Shown: piece after piece, positions 1 through 7,882 of the stretch
Layout: every line of letters starts with the position of its first letter
Numbering within the stretch: the first letter of the stretch is position 1
Source: Hydrogenobaculum sp.
GTDB lineage: Bacteria; Aquificota; Aquificia; Aquificales; Aquificaceae
Direction: 5' to 3'
Length of the DNA: 38,453 nucleotides
NCBI GenBank assembly: GCA_002878215.1
Contig: PNJC01000024.1
Coordinates: 1 to 38,453 of the forward strand
Notes under the pieces: model-generated
What the model was told of the DNA's origin: nothing
The model's database searches: none
Seen by the model: the letters and a program-made list of their open reading frames with translations, nothing else
Translations under genes and position numbers: made by a program

Positions 1-55
1 TAGAACAAAATATTTTAACACACATAAAGATTTACACAAAAGAGTAGACAGTCCC
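1..55. mobile_element. Terminal end of an IS256-type insertion sequence (rest lies outside the window)
   Basis: Read on the minus strand, the segment starting at base 55 begins GGGACTGTC and continues to TTTTGTGTAAAT. This is the general form I know for IS256-family terminal inverted repeats, which start GGGACTGTC or similar and carry TTTTGTGTAAA about 15 bases in. The boundary falls exactly where the cytochrome-like reading frame at 56-954 stops looking like its own protein: beyond it the translation turns into a Cys/Leu-rich tail unlike the Gly/Asn-rich barrel sequence before it. The transposase and the other end are not in the window, so the family call rests on the repeat alone. The 8-9 bases from 56 would be the expected target duplication. 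Confidence 0.55.
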
Positions 56-954
56 TCTGCATGTTTTGCCCCGCGCCAAGAACCATAAGTATTAGGTGGA
101 TTTCCATTAGTATTATCGCTAGCAATATTACCTATATTAGCTACTGGAGCTGTACCTTCATCGTTACCATTTGATGGAGCATATAATCCTATATTACCGT
201 ATATACCGCCATTTGTAAAGTTTCCAAGCATGGCGTAAGCTTCAGCGCCTTCTACCGGTGTAGCACCAAACGGGTCAAACAATGTATTATGAGTAGACAA
301 TACGTTTTGCAAATCAGTCATACCCCAGTTGCCTGGACCAGCTTGACCTACATCGTCAAAACCCACCATGTTTTCAAAACTTAGCCCATATGTAAAGTTT
401 TTGTTATCAACGGTATGGTCTCCGCCGTTTAATATTACATTGTAGCCCGCCAAAGAAGCTGAGCCACCGCTATCATTCCATCCGCCTATCTCTACCCACG
501 CACCAAGATGAGGCGTAATCTCACCAACTATGTAAAGAGAATCACCTTTTACAAGGTTAAACGTATCCTTAGTTGGATATTGAGCCGGATAAGAGAATGC
601 ACCTTGGCCATCAGTTATTTTGCCGTGAGGTACCATAGAACCACCGTCTTGGTTTGCCCATACACCGGCTATTCTAACGGATACCATAGGTATCTTGTTT
701 ATCATCAAGTCTGGCATGCCGCCTTCTTCTGCGGCTCTTTTTTTGGCGGCTTGTCTTACCATTTTGATAAGCTCCGAATAATCGTAGGTATAACCGTGGA
801 GTTTAAACTCTCTACCAAAGGGTGTAAGGTGTGGAAATACCGTATGGCACACATCACAAGCAAGTCCTGTCTGTCTTGCGAAAGATGGTATTGCAAAGCT
901 TGTTTTTGGCATAAATACTGCCAACGATAGAAGTCCAACGACCCCGTAAGCCAT
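56..954 (-). pseudogene. Secreted monoheme cytochrome c / porin-like protein, truncated by an insertion
   Basis: The frame is open from ATG 954 to the window edge. The product begins with a Sec-type signal (hydrophobic GVVGLLSLAVF, ending near SFA), followed by PSFARQTGLACDVCH with one CXXCH heme c site, then HLTPFGREFKLHGY. About 250 residues rich in Gly, Asn and aromatics follow, with alternating strands such as SLYIVGEITPHLGAWVEIGG, as in an outer-membrane barrel. The FARQTG-CXXCH-FGR-FK pattern is the one I associate with fused cytochrome-porins such as Cyc2 (iron oxidation), but other heme proteins share it, so function is open. After about 299 codons the frame runs into the IS end at base 55 and the normal C-terminus is missing. 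No good Shine-Dalgarno precedes ATG 954 and few positive charges precede the hydrophobic core, so the true start is uncertain. Confidence 0.7.
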
Positions 955-1026
955 CTGTCTTACTAACTTTGTATTAGCTTAAAAAACAAATTTATTAACG
1001 CCGGTTAAAATATTTTATTTATCAGA

Positions 1027-1055
1027 TTGATTTATTTTTGCTTTTGGTATATTAT
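1027..1055 (+). promoter_or_regulatory. Promoter of the rhodanese-pyrB-ricT-pgeF run
   Basis: TTGATT (1027-1032) and TATTAT (1050-1055) are separated by 17 bases, the normal sigma-70 spacing. Transcription would begin near 1062, leaving a short leader with a GGAGGT ribosome site (1067-1072) before ATG 1082. This is one of few heads in the window with a conventional leader. The rest of the 955-1081 gap shows no gene. Confidence 0.5.
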
Positions 1056-1081
1056 TATATGAAATTGGAGGTTTGATATAG

Positions 1082-1393
1082 ATGTTTAATATCCCTGAGA
1101 TTACACCAGAAGAGGCAAAGAAGATTTTAGAATCAGAAGAAAATGCAGTGCTTTTGGATGTGAGGACACCTCAAGAATATAGGCAAATAAGAGTGCCAAA
1201 CAGCGTTTTGATACCGGTGGATGATCTAAGATTTAAATTTAAAGAACTTGACAAAAACAAAAAATACCTTGTAATGTGTAGGAGCGGAAACAGAAGCGCT
1301 TTTGCTACCTATGCTCTAAGACAGCTTGGATTTGATGCTTACAACGTAATAGGCGGTATATTAAACTGGCCTTATGAGGTAGAAAAGGGCTAA
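1082..1393 (+). CDS. Single-domain rhodanese-like sulfurtransferase
   Basis: A 103-residue protein consisting of one rhodanese domain. The active-site loop CRSGNRS places the catalytic cysteine at residue 66, and the family hallmarks LLDVRTPQEY (about 24-33) and the final GG-LNWP are present. Such proteins carry sulfane sulfur as a persulfide on the loop cysteine and pass it to an acceptor such as thiol or cyanide; the physiological partner cannot be read from the sequence. There is no signal peptide, so it is cytoplasmic. The start is supported by GGAGGT 10 bases upstream. It is first in a plus-strand run with pyrB, the RicT-like gene and pgeF, with gaps of 13, 10 and 0 bases, so cotranscription is likely. 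Confidence 0.9.
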   Translation: MFNIPEITPEEAKKILESEENAVLLDVRTPQEYRQIRVPNSVLIPVDDLRFKFKELDKNKKYLVMCRSGNRSAFATYALRQLGFDAYNVIGGILNWPYEVEKG

Positions 1394-1406
1394 TCATGAG
1401 CCTATC

Positions 1407-2273
1407 ATGAAATACATAATAGAAGCCCAAAATATAAAAGATGACTATAAAAACATTTTAGAGAGAGCTAAGTTTTTCAAAGAAAAAAATATATACCCCA
1501 CTTTAAACAAGTCTTGCGCCCTTTTTTTTGAAGAACCCTCTACAAGAACGAGGCTTTCTTTTGAAAAAGCATCAAGAAACTTAGGATGTGAAACCTATTA
1601 CATACAGGGAAACTTCTCATCGTCAGTAAAAGGCGAAACGCTCTTTGATACATTCTTATCTCTTAAAAAAATTGGTATAGATGTGGTGATTTTTAGGACT
1701 TCTGACATCATATTTGACTATGAAACATTGTTAGAGCTGAAGTTGGGACTTATAAATGCTGGGGACAGCACTCATGAACACCCTTCCCAAGGACTTTTGG
1801 ATGTTTTTACGCTTTTAGAAAAAACACATACGTTAAAAAATCAAAACATACTTTACGTAGGAGACATATATCACAGCAGAGTTTTTAGGTCGGGGGCTTA
1901 TCTTTTTAAATTAGAAGGGGCTAATATAGGGGTTTGCGGGTATCCGGGTTTCATACCAAAAGATTACCCTTTTATGGATAAAGTTTTTACAAATTTAGAT
2001 GAGGCTATAGAGTGGGCTCATCATGTAATAGCTTTGAGAATTCAAAAAGAAAGACACAAAGAAACCTACAACTTAGAAAGCTATTTTGACATGTACGGAA
2101 TAACAAAAGAAAGATATAATAAAATTAGAGGATTTTTGATGCATCCTGGCCCTGTAAATAGGGGTGTTGACATAGACGGTGATTTGTTGTACAAGGAGAA
2201 ATCTTTGATAGCAAATCAGATTGAAAACGGCGTGTTCGTCCGGATGGCTATGATAGAATATGTTGTAGGATAG
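1407..2273 (+). CDS. pyrB: Aspartate carbamoyltransferase catalytic subunit
   Basis: Catalyses carbamoyl phosphate plus L-aspartate to N-carbamoyl-L-aspartate, the committed step of pyrimidine synthesis. The carbamoyl-phosphate loop STRTR is at residues 45-49, the SS-VKGETL mobile loop follows at about 72-80, HPSQ replaces the usual HPTQ, VGDIYHSRV begins the aspartate domain, and HPGPVNRGVDI near the C-terminus separates PyrB from ornithine carbamoyltransferase. Length 288 is slightly under the usual 300-310. No regulatory pyrI or other pyr gene lies nearby. The start is 13 bases after the rhodanese stop with only a weak ribosome site, so translation may depend on the upstream gene. Confidence 0.93.
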   Translation: MKYIIEAQNIKDDYKNILERAKFFKEKNIYPTLNKSCALFFEEPSTRTRLSFEKASRNLGCETYYIQGNFSSSVKGETLFDTFLSLKKIGIDVVIFRTSDIIFDYETLLELKLGLINAGDSTHEHPSQGLLDVFTLLEKTHTLKNQNILYVGDIYHSRVFRSGAYLFKLEGANIGVCGYPGFIPKDYPFMDKVFTNLDEAIEWAHHVIALRIQKERHKETYNLESYFDMYGITKERYNKIRGFLMHPGPVNRGVDIDGDLLYKEKSLIANQIENGVFVRMAMIEYVVG

Positions 2274-2283
2274 GAGATGGTTT

Positions 2284-3156
2284 ATGAAATATACATATAT
2301 AAGATACATGGACACAAACAAGATAGGCCTTTTAGAAGGCACAAGTGAGGTTTTGCCAAAAAACTCTTACGTAATCGTAAGTAAAGACGATTGCGTGGAT
2401 ATTGCAAAAGTGGTGGGAGTATCTAACAAGCTTTACGAAGTGAAACCTTCTTTTTTTATAAGAAAAGCCACAAAACAAGATATATCTAAAATGCATCACT
2501 TTAGCAAAATTTCTCAAAGCTATGTGAAAATTGCCAAAGAACTTTCCAAACAACACAATCTATCTCTAAAATTTATAAAAGCTTACATCCCCATAGACGG
2601 TTTAAAATCTTACTTCTTTTATACTGCTGAAACAAGGGTTGATTTTAGGCAGTTTGTAAAAGATTTGGCTAAAGCCATTAAAAAAAGGATTGAGATGAGA
2701 CAAATAGGTACTAGGGATGCCGTCCAAATGCTTGGTGCCGTTGGAATGTGTGGATGTAAGACATGTTGTTCAAACTTTATAGATGTGTTTGAATCTGTGA
2801 ACCTAAAAGATATGGAGATGCAAAACCTACCTATGTCTCCTTCAAAGTTTACGGGCCCATGCGGTAAACTTGTGTGTTGCATGTCTTTTGAAAAGATAAA
2901 CTATGTAATAAAGTATATACTTCCCCCAGAAGGCACAAATATTTGTTTTGAAAATAAAGAATATACGGTATCTCATATAGACCCGCTTACAAACTTGGTA
3001 GCTTTGACCTCTTCGGAAGATAGATTAAATGTAAACGTTATGGATTTGCTACCAGAAGGCTATGAAGTGGCTGTTAAAAAGTGTGCTTCTTGCGGCGGAT
3101 GTTGTGCTTCTAACGTAGAACAGCAAAGCGTTATTTTTGAAGAAGCACTTGCTTAG
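2284..3156 (+). CDS. ricT: PSP1-domain protein, RicT (YaaT)-like
   Basis: A 290-residue cytoplasmic protein with a PSP1 C-terminal domain. The cysteine pattern is diagnostic: MCGCKTCC (about 155-162), GPCGKLVCC (about 191-199) and MSPSKFTG between them. In Bacillus, YaaT/RicT forms a complex with YlbF and YmcA that can bind iron-sulfur clusters and governs RNase Y-dependent mRNA processing. Those partners are not visible here. An extra C-terminal cluster, CASCGGCC near residues 274-281, adds four cysteines beyond the core domain and could also bind metal or sulfur. The stop codon directly abuts the pgeF start. Confidence 0.85.
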   Translation: MKYTYIRYMDTNKIGLLEGTSEVLPKNSYVIVSKDDCVDIAKVVGVSNKLYEVKPSFFIRKATKQDISKMHHFSKISQSYVKIAKELSKQHNLSLKFIKAYIPIDGLKSYFFYTAETRVDFRQFVKDLAKAIKKRIEMRQIGTRDAVQMLGAVGMCGCKTCCSNFIDVFESVNLKDMEMQNLPMSPSKFTGPCGKLVCCMSFEKINYVIKYILPPEGTNICFENKEYTVSHIDPLTNLVALTSSEDRLNVNVMDLLPEGYEVAVKKCASCGGCCASNVEQQSVIFEEALA

Positions 3157-3729
3157 ATGCTTTTTTATGGAGAGTTTGAAGATTTTAAGATAGGTATAAC
3201 AAAAGACTCACAAGGGATATTTTTACCAAAACAAATTCATTCAAACGTTGTAGTCTATATAAACGATTACGCTGAAAATATAGAAGCTGACGGTGTTATA
3301 ACAGACAGAAGCGCTTTTAAGATAGGTGTAAAAACGGCGGATTGTGTGCCTATAATTTTAAAATCAAAAAACTTTGTAGGGGCTATTCATGCTGGTTGGC
3401 GAGGGCTTTACAACGGCATTTTGAAAGAGGCTTTTTCTTTGTTTGAAAGCTTTTCGGAAAAACCTTACTTTGCTTTTATAGGTCCTTCTGCGAAAGAATG
3501 TTGTTATGAAGTGGGACCAGAGTTTCAAAACTATTTTAAAAGCTTAAAAGTCGTTGATAACAAATTATTTTTTGATACACAGAAAGAAGCCATAAGTCAA
3601 TTAAAAGCCCTTAACAAAGATATTAGACTTTTGGTATACGATACATGCACCATATGCAACAAAGAAATTCCAAGCTATAGAAGAGATAAAACAAAAGAAA
3701 GAATGGTTGTTTTTGTAGAAAAAAATTAA
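3157..3729 (+). CDS. pgeF: YfiH-family purine nucleoside phosphorylase / laccase-domain protein
   Basis: Recognised by KTADCVPIIL (about residues 59-68), HAGWRG (about 78-83), CCYEVG and the C-terminal CT plus SYRRD segment; these carry the His-Cys-His zinc and substrate site of the family. Members have purine nucleoside phosphorylase and adenosine deaminase activities and have been linked to peptidoglycan editing (PgeF). At 190 residues it is shorter than the roughly 240 of E. coli YfiH, mainly at the N-terminus, but all catalytic motifs remain. ATG 3157 follows the upstream TAG with no gap, implying translational coupling. The gene converges on hicA with a 5-base gap and no visible terminator. 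Confidence 0.88.
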   Translation: MLFYGEFEDFKIGITKDSQGIFLPKQIHSNVVVYINDYAENIEADGVITDRSAFKIGVKTADCVPIILKSKNFVGAIHAGWRGLYNGILKEAFSLFESFSEKPYFAFIGPSAKECCYEVGPEFQNYFKSLKVVDNKLFFDTQKEAISQLKALNKDIRLLVYDTCTICNKEIPSYRRDKTKERMVVFVEKN

Positions 3730-3734
3730 ATATC

Positions 3735-3962
3735 TCAAGATTTTTCTAAAAATTCTTCTATACTAATATCTGCTTGTTTTAGTATAGCCCTCAGCGTTCC
3801 TTCTGGTATATCGCCTGAGTGCTTAGGTACAGTAGTATATTTATTCGTATTTGGGTTATACCATATTTCGTGAGAACCAGCTGCTTGTCTTTTTAATTCA
3901 AAACCAAAACTCTTTAGTCTTTTTACAACATCTTTATATGTAAAGCCAGAAAGCCTACCCAC
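3735..3962 (-). CDS. hicA: HicA-type mRNA interferase toxin
   Basis: A 75-residue protein of the HicA/YcfA double-stranded RNA-binding-like fold. The catalytic histidine sits in AAGSHEIW (about residues 27-34), followed by the basic beta-strand and the VPKHSGDIPEGTLRAIL segment typical of the family. HicA cleaves mRNA and is neutralised by HicB. The start is GTG 3962, immediately after the antitoxin TAA, so translation should be coupled to hicB. Gene order is antitoxin first, toxin second. All expected catalytic features are intact, so the toxin is probably functional. Confidence 0.88.
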   Translation of the reverse strand: MGRLSGFTYKDVVKRLKSFGFELKRQAAGSHEIWYNPNTNKYTTVPKHSGDIPEGTLRAILKQADISIEEFLEKS

Positions 3963-4184
3963 TTATATATCTATTTTATATACAATATCCTGTGGGTTTA
4001 TAGGCTTATTGCTTAGTTCAGAAAGATGCCTAACCACATCTAATGCTATCTTAATGGTTTCATCTAAGGTCTTGCCTTGTGCAACTAAACCCTGTATATC
4101 ATCGGAAGTGGCAAGATAAAACCCCTCAGGTAATTTTTCTATTGTTATTGTGATGTTTGCAACATTTTTTAGACTTTCTATCAT
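3963..4184 (-). CDS. hicB: HicB-type antitoxin
   Basis: A 73-residue protein with the degenerate RNase-H-like HicB fold: LPEGFYLATSDDIQGLVAQG followed by TLDETIKIALDVVRHL matches the family pattern of a strand-rich start and one long helix. It is short and lacks an added C-terminal DNA-binding domain, so autoregulation, if present, would need the short form or the HicA-HicB complex. ATG 4184 lies 7 bases after a -10-like TATACT, with no ribosome site between them. It is divergent from thrC. Confidence 0.85.
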   Translation of the reverse strand: MIESLKNVANITITIEKLPEGFYLATSDDIQGLVAQGKTLDETIKIALDVVRHLSELSNKPINPQDIVYKIDI

Positions 4185-4191
4185 AATGAAA

Positions 4192-4197
4192 AGTATA
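4192..4197 (-). promoter_or_regulatory. -10 element of hicBA, leaderless spacing
   Basis: TATACT on the minus strand ends 7 bases before ATG 4184, so transcription should begin at or within a base or two of the start codon. A small palindrome CTTGTCAAG (4202-4210) lies just upstream and could be an operator for the antitoxin complex. No TGn extension is present, so this call is weaker than the others. Confidence 0.35.
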
Positions 4198-4279
4198 TCT
4201 TCTTGTCAAGTTATTTCTATGATTTAACTCAATCATCCATTTATTAATATATTTTTATGTATCTAAAACATAAAGGGTG

Positions 4280-4288
4280 TGGTAAAAT
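4280..4288 (+). promoter_or_regulatory. Extended -10 of thrC, leaderless spacing
   Basis: TGGTAAAAT is an extended -10 element. It ends 8 bases before ATG 4297, predicting an mRNA starting at about the start codon. It overlaps the GTG at 4279 that would open a longer frame, which argues against that earlier start. The remainder of 4185-4278 holds only AT-rich promoter sequence. Confidence 0.55.
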
Positions 4289-4296
4289 ATTTGGAT

Positions 4297-5355
4297 ATGG
4301 GATATTGGAAAGGACTAATACACGCATATAGAGAATATCTGCCGGTTTCTGACAAAACACCTATTATAACCCTTTATGAAGGTAACACTCCTCTTATAAA
4401 AGCTCAAAGAATACCAGATATGTTAAAAGTAGGGGTGGAGCTTTACTTTAAGTTTGAGGGTTTAAATCCTACCGGTTCTTTCAAGGATAGAGGTATGACA
4501 ATGGCCATATCAAAAGCTGCTGAATCTGGTAAAAGAGCTGTGATATGTGCATCCACCGGAAACACTTCTGCTTCTGCCGCTGCTTACGCCGCTAGGGCTG
4601 GCATGAAAGCTTTTGTAGTGCTTCCAAAAGGTGCCGTAGCCCTTGGTAAACTATCCCAAGCTATCATATATGGTGCAAAAGTAATAGCGCTTCTTGGAAA
4701 TTTTGACGATGCTCTTTTTATAGTAAGGAAAATAGGTGAAATTTTGCCAGTAGAAGTTGTAAATTCTGTAAACCCATACAGGATAGAAGGCCAAAAAACC
4801 GCCGCCTTTGAGATAATAGATGCTTTAGGCGATGCTCCAACCTATCATTTTATACCAGTAGGCAACGCCGGCAACATAACAGCCTATTGGAAAGGCTATA
4901 AAGAGTATCAAGCTTTAGGAAAATCAAAAAGATTGCCAATTATGATGGGATATCAAGCAGAAGGCTCAGCACCCATAGTAAAAGGCTATCCTATAAAAAA
5001 CCCTCAAACCATAGCCACCGCTATAAAAATAGGTAACCCTTACAGTTGGAGAAACGCAATTCAAGCTGCCAAAGAATCAAACGGCAAAATAGATGCGGTT
5101 ACAGATGAGGAAATACTCTATGCTTACAACTTAGTAGCTTCTTGTGAAGGTGTCTTTTGCGAACCTGCATCAGCTGCTTCTGTAGCTGGCTTTATCAAAA
5201 GCGCAAAAGAAGGCATTTTCAAAGAAGGTGATGTGGTGGTGTGTACTTTAACTGGCTCTGGCTTAAAAGACCCAGATACCGCTATGAAATCCGCCCAAAG
5301 CCCTATAGAGGTCCCACCAGATTTAAATCAAGTTTTAAAGCTTATAGAAATTTAG
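4297..5355 (+). CDS. thrC: Threonine synthase
   Basis: PLP-dependent conversion of O-phospho-L-homoserine to L-threonine. The PLP lysine is K63 in [10 protein letters not shown], the phosphate-binding loop appears as [19 protein letters not shown], and the late glycine-rich segment [12 protein letters not shown] completes the site. With ATG 4297 the protein is 352 residues, the normal size for the short bacterial type. The frame could begin at GTG 4279, but that codon overlaps an extended -10 element and family N-termini begin near WKGLI-YREYLP, so 4297 is preferred. The gene is flanked by two toxin-antitoxin modules; its stop codon overlaps that of hepT as TTAG. Confidence 0.93.
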   Translation: MGYWKGLIHAYREYLPVSDKTPIITLYEGNTPLIKAQRIPDMLKVGVELYFKFEGLNPTGSFKDRGMTMAISKAAESGKRAVICASTGNTSASAAAYAARAGMKAFVVLPKGAVALGKLSQAIIYGAKVIALLGNFDDALFIVRKIGEILPVEVVNSVNPYRIEGQKTAAFEIIDALGDAPTYHFIPVGNAGNITAYWKGYKEYQALGKSKRLPIMMGYQAEGSAPIVKGYPIKNPQTIATAIKIGNPYSWRNAIQAAKESNGKIDAVTDEEILYAYNLVASCEGVFCEPASAASVAGFIKSAKEGIFKEGDVVVCTLTGSGLKDPDTAMKSAQSPIEVPPDLNQVLKLIEI

Positions 5356-5687
5356 CTTTTAATAATATCTTGTATCTCTACGATCAATTTCGGAATATCT
5401 TCTATTACCGTTTGCCACACAATTTCCAAGTCAACCCAAAAATAATCATGAATAAGCTTATCCCTCATGCCGGCTATTTCACTCCAGGGTATATTTTCGT
5501 TTTTATTTTTTACACTTTTTGGCAATTTTTTAGCGCATTCACCTATGATTTCTAAGCTTCTTACAAAAGCTCTTTGTAAATCTTCGTTTTTCTCAAAATC
5601 ATCAAATGTCATATTTTTACTTCTATCCATTAGATATCTACACTCTTTTATTATATCTTCTATGTAATCTTCGAAGTGTCTTGCCAT
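5352..5687 (-). CDS. hepT: HepT-like RNase toxin (DUF86)
   Basis: A 111-residue helical HEPN-type protein. The RX4HXY catalytic motif is present as RDKLIHDY (about residues 74-81), and the N-terminal [12 protein letters not shown] and [12 protein letters not shown] helices fit the DUF86 family. In characterised HepT-MntA pairs the toxin cleaves RNA and is silenced by AMPylation of the motif tyrosine. The start lies inside the 3' end of mntA, a 28-base overlap, so the two are translationally linked. Its TAA shares bases with the thrC TAG on the other strand. Confidence 0.85.
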   Translation of the reverse strand: MARHFEDYIEDIIKECRYLMDRSKNMTFDDFEKNEDLQRAFVRSLEIIGECAKKLPKSVKNKNENIPWSEIAGMRDKLIHDYFWVDLEIVWQTVIEDIPKLIVEIQDIIKS

Positions 5688-5977
5688 ACAGGAACCGCCT
5701 CTTTTAAAACTTGATTTTTTATGTAAGGTTTTAGAGATTTCTTAACCACTAAGTCTATTTTTATTCCTAGAAGTTTAGAAAGATACTTTTCTAATTTAAT
5801 AAATCTTATTAGACTAATAGGTCTTTCAAATTCCACTAGTATGTCTAAGTCACTGTTTTTACGCTGTTTTCCTTTCACGTAAGAACCAAAAATAGATATT
5901 TGCTTTACAAAATACTCATCTTTTAAATAATGTTTATTCTGCTTTAACATATCCTCTAGATCCTCTAATGTTTTCAT
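5660..5977 (-). CDS. mntA: MntA-like nucleotidyltransferase antitoxin
   Basis: A 105-residue minimal nucleotidyltransferase. The motif GSX10DXD is exact: GSYVKGKQRKNSDLD, followed by ILVEF carrying the third-strand residues. In HepT-MntA systems this enzyme transfers AMP groups to the HepT tyrosine. AGGAGG at 5988-5993 sits 10 bases before ATG 5977, making it one of few genes here with a strong Shine-Dalgarno. A TAATAT at 5996-6001 is a possible -10 but would place the mRNA start inside that ribosome site, so the true promoter may be further upstream in scpA. Confidence 0.85.
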   Translation of the reverse strand: MKTLEDLEDMLKQNKHYLKDEYFVKQISIFGSYVKGKQRKNSDLDILVEFERPISLIRFIKLEKYLSKLLGIKIDLVVKKSLKPYIKNQVLKEAVPVWQDTSKIT

Positions 5978-6003
5978 GTTTTTAAAACCTCCTAAATATT
6001 ATT

Positions 6004-6612
6004 TTATACCCTTTCTATTACTATATCTCCGTAGTGTTCTTCTTGATATATATCTGCATGTTTGTCGTATTGAATAAACATAAGGGCTGTGAATTGGACT
6101 GAAGCTTTGTCTTTGTCTATTATCTCGGAAAAGTAGAGCTTTGGCTTTTGATTTATGGTAGATTTTAGATGTTCTATCACATCTTTTAATATGGACCTAT
6201 GAAGAGGAATTTTGCGTTTTTTCATAATAGAGCGATGTCTTTCTTTTGTGAGGGTATACTTTTTTCTTTCTTTTGATATTTTTGGTGTGTTTTGTTGTTC
6301 TTGTGGTTCATCTATAGGTTCTATTTGAGATTCATCATACATTTGTACAAGCTCTTTTAACGTAAGTCTTTGACGGTGTATCTTTGGTTTTGGAAACAAT
6401 ATCTCAAGCTTTTTTTTGAATAGAAATGTAGCTGCCGATAAAGCGTTGGCGGGTATTCTCATATCAAGAAGCTCCATATTTCTTATCTGTTCTATGTAAA
6501 GTTGTGCTAAATTTGCTATGTCTATGCTCCATGGGTCGATTTTGCCTTCTTCTACAAGCGGTATCAAAAGGCTGAACGGATGGTCTTCTGGAAGTTTAAA
6601 ATCCACTGACAT
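6004..6612 (-). CDS. scpA: Segregation and condensation protein A
   Basis: ScpA is the kleisin subunit that bridges SMC heads in the bacterial condensin. Residues 5-100 match the family N-terminus: FSLLIPLVEEGKIDPWSIDI, the helix around YIEQIRNMELLDMRIPANALS, then AATFLFKKKLEILFP. A Lys/Arg-rich linker follows and the C-terminal winged-helix part ends FTALMFIQYDKHADIYQEEHYGDIVI (read in two halves). At 202 residues it is shorter than the usual 230-260, with most of the loss in the linker. It overlaps mobB by 17 bases. No scpB or smc is in the window. Confidence 0.85.
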   Translation of the reverse strand: MSVDFKLPEDHPFSLLIPLVEEGKIDPWSIDIANLAQLYIEQIRNMELLDMRIPANALSAATFLFKKKLEILFPKPKIHRQRLTLKELVQMYDESQIEPIDEPQEQQNTPKISKERKKYTLTKERHRSIMKKRKIPLHRSILKDVIEHLKSTINQKPKLYFSEIIDKDKASVQFTALMFIQYDKHADIYQEEHYGDIVIERV

Positions 6613-7012
6613 AAGTTTCTACAAACCTTTTAAGCGCTTCTTTATCGCCGTCGTATTCATAAACTACGTTTTCTAAAGGCTCTTTTATATCGCCTACTTT
6701 TACTTTTGGAAAAGCCATATACTTAAAACCTTCTAATATTATCAAATCGTAATCTTTAAAAAAAGCTATAGCTTCATCGACAGTTTTTGGCTTTTGATAC
6801 AAAACAAAGGTATCTTTTGATAAAATAGCGCTTTGGTGGTTTAAAGAAAGTATTCTGGCGCTGTCAGAGTTTTCTTTATCAAAAATAGCGTGCCCTTTGG
6901 GGTCATGTTTTATGTAGGCTATTTTGTAAATATTCTCAAAGCTTTTGATAATCTCTTCTATTAAGGTAGTTTTTCCGCTGTTGTGATATCCTACAAAAGA
7001 TAGGATTTTCAT
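6596..7012 (-). CDS. mobB: Molybdopterin-guanine dinucleotide biosynthesis adapter MobB
   Basis: A 138-residue P-loop GTPase-like protein. The Walker A is GYHNSGKTTLIEEI (residues 8-21), followed by AYIKHDPKGHAIFDKENSDSAR across two short stretches, which is the MobB signature (KHD-H-D--GKDS in most members), and DLIILEGFK as the Walker B region. MobB binds GTP and helps MobA attach GMP to molybdopterin. The ATG overlaps the argB stop as ATGA. Its presence implies molybdenum or tungsten enzymes in the organism, none of which is encoded here. Confidence 0.87.
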   Translation of the reverse strand: MKILSFVGYHNSGKTTLIEEIIKSFENIYKIAYIKHDPKGHAIFDKENSDSARILSLNHQSAILSKDTFVLYQKPKTVDEAIAFFKDYDLIILEGFKYMAFPKVKVGDIKEPLENVVYEYDGDKEALKRFVETYVSGF

Positions 7013-7872
7013 AGGGATATCTCGGTGCCTATTCCTTCTTTCGTAAATACTTCTATGAGTATTGAATGCTTTATTTTACCGTTTATTATATGGACTTTTC
7101 TAACACCTCTCAAAATAGCATCTATGGCAGAGTTTATCTTAGGTATCATACCTTTTGTAATAGTACCATCTTCTATAAGCTCTTTGTATTGGGATTTATG
7201 TATAGAAGATATAGTCTTCCCGTTTTTATCTAAAATTCCATCGGTATCCGTTAAAAATATAAGTTTTTCCGCTCCAAGCTCACAGGCAATTTCTGTAGCC
7301 GCCATATCGGCATTTATATTGTAAATTTGATTTGATTCTGGGTCTATGCCTATTGGTGCTATCACCGGTGTATAGTCATTTTGTATGAGTTCTCTTATCA
7401 ATTTTGTATTTACCGCTTGGACTTTGCCTACAAAACCTATATCCTTGCCTTCGTAATAGTATTTTTTGCATATTAGCAAATTTGCGTCTATACCTGATAA
7501 TCCTATAGCCCCATGCATATTTGACATTTCTTTATTTAGCATAGATACTATGTCTTTGTTTAACTTTCCTATCAGCACCATTCTTGCCACATCAAGAGAG
7601 TCCTTGTCGGTCTTCCTTATACCGTTTATAAATTCTGTTTGTATGTTTAACTTGTCTAACATGTTCGTGATGTCTTTACCACCGCCGTGCACCAACACCA
7701 CTTTTATACCGACATATCTAAGAAGGGCTATGTCCTTTGCAAAGGAATGCTTTAGTTCGTCTTCTTCCATGGCGGCCCCGCCGTATTTGACTACGAAAAC
7801 CTTTCCGTAAAAATCTCTTATAAAAGGTAAAGCTTCCTGAAGTACCAAGGCTTTTTCTAAAAGTTGTTGCAT
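7009..7872 (-). CDS. argB: Acetylglutamate kinase
   Basis: Phosphorylates N-acetyl-L-glutamate in arginine biosynthesis. KYGGAAME near residue 27 and VLVHGGGKDIT provide the phosphate-binding glycines; NINADMAATEIA and LIFLTDTDGILD are the nucleotide-binding segments. The reading frame is open further upstream, but that extension would overlap lpdA by about 85 bases and is unlike ArgB. ATG 7872 gives 287 residues, fits family length, lies 10 bases after the lpdA stop and has GAGG eight bases upstream, so it is chosen. The enzyme of cyclic arginine pathways is arginine-inhibited through an N-terminal helix; MQQLLEKALVLQEALPFI could be that helix. Confidence 0.93.
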   Translation of the reverse strand: MQQLLEKALVLQEALPFIRDFYGKVFVVKYGGAAMEEDELKHSFAKDIALLRYVGIKVVLVHGGGKDITNMLDKLNIQTEFINGIRKTDKDSLDVARMVLIGKLNKDIVSMLNKEMSNMHGAIGLSGIDANLLICKKYYYEGKDIGFVGKVQAVNTKLIRELIQNDYTPVIAPIGIDPESNQIYNINADMAATEIACELGAEKLIFLTDTDGILDKNGKTISSIHKSQYKELIEDGTITKGMIPKINSAIDAILRGVRKVHIINGKIKHSILIEVFTKEGIGTEISL

Positions 7873-7882
7873 AATAAAAGCC

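Noticed and set aside
508-930. 140-residue plus-strand reading frame
   Set aside because: It is the antisense of the cytochrome-porin gene on the minus strand, which has a signal peptide, heme motif and coherent sequence.
4202-4210. TTGACA-like -35 box for hicB
   Set aside because: It is only 6 bases from TATACT and does not give proper spacing to any -10 upstream of the start codon; more likely part of the small palindrome.
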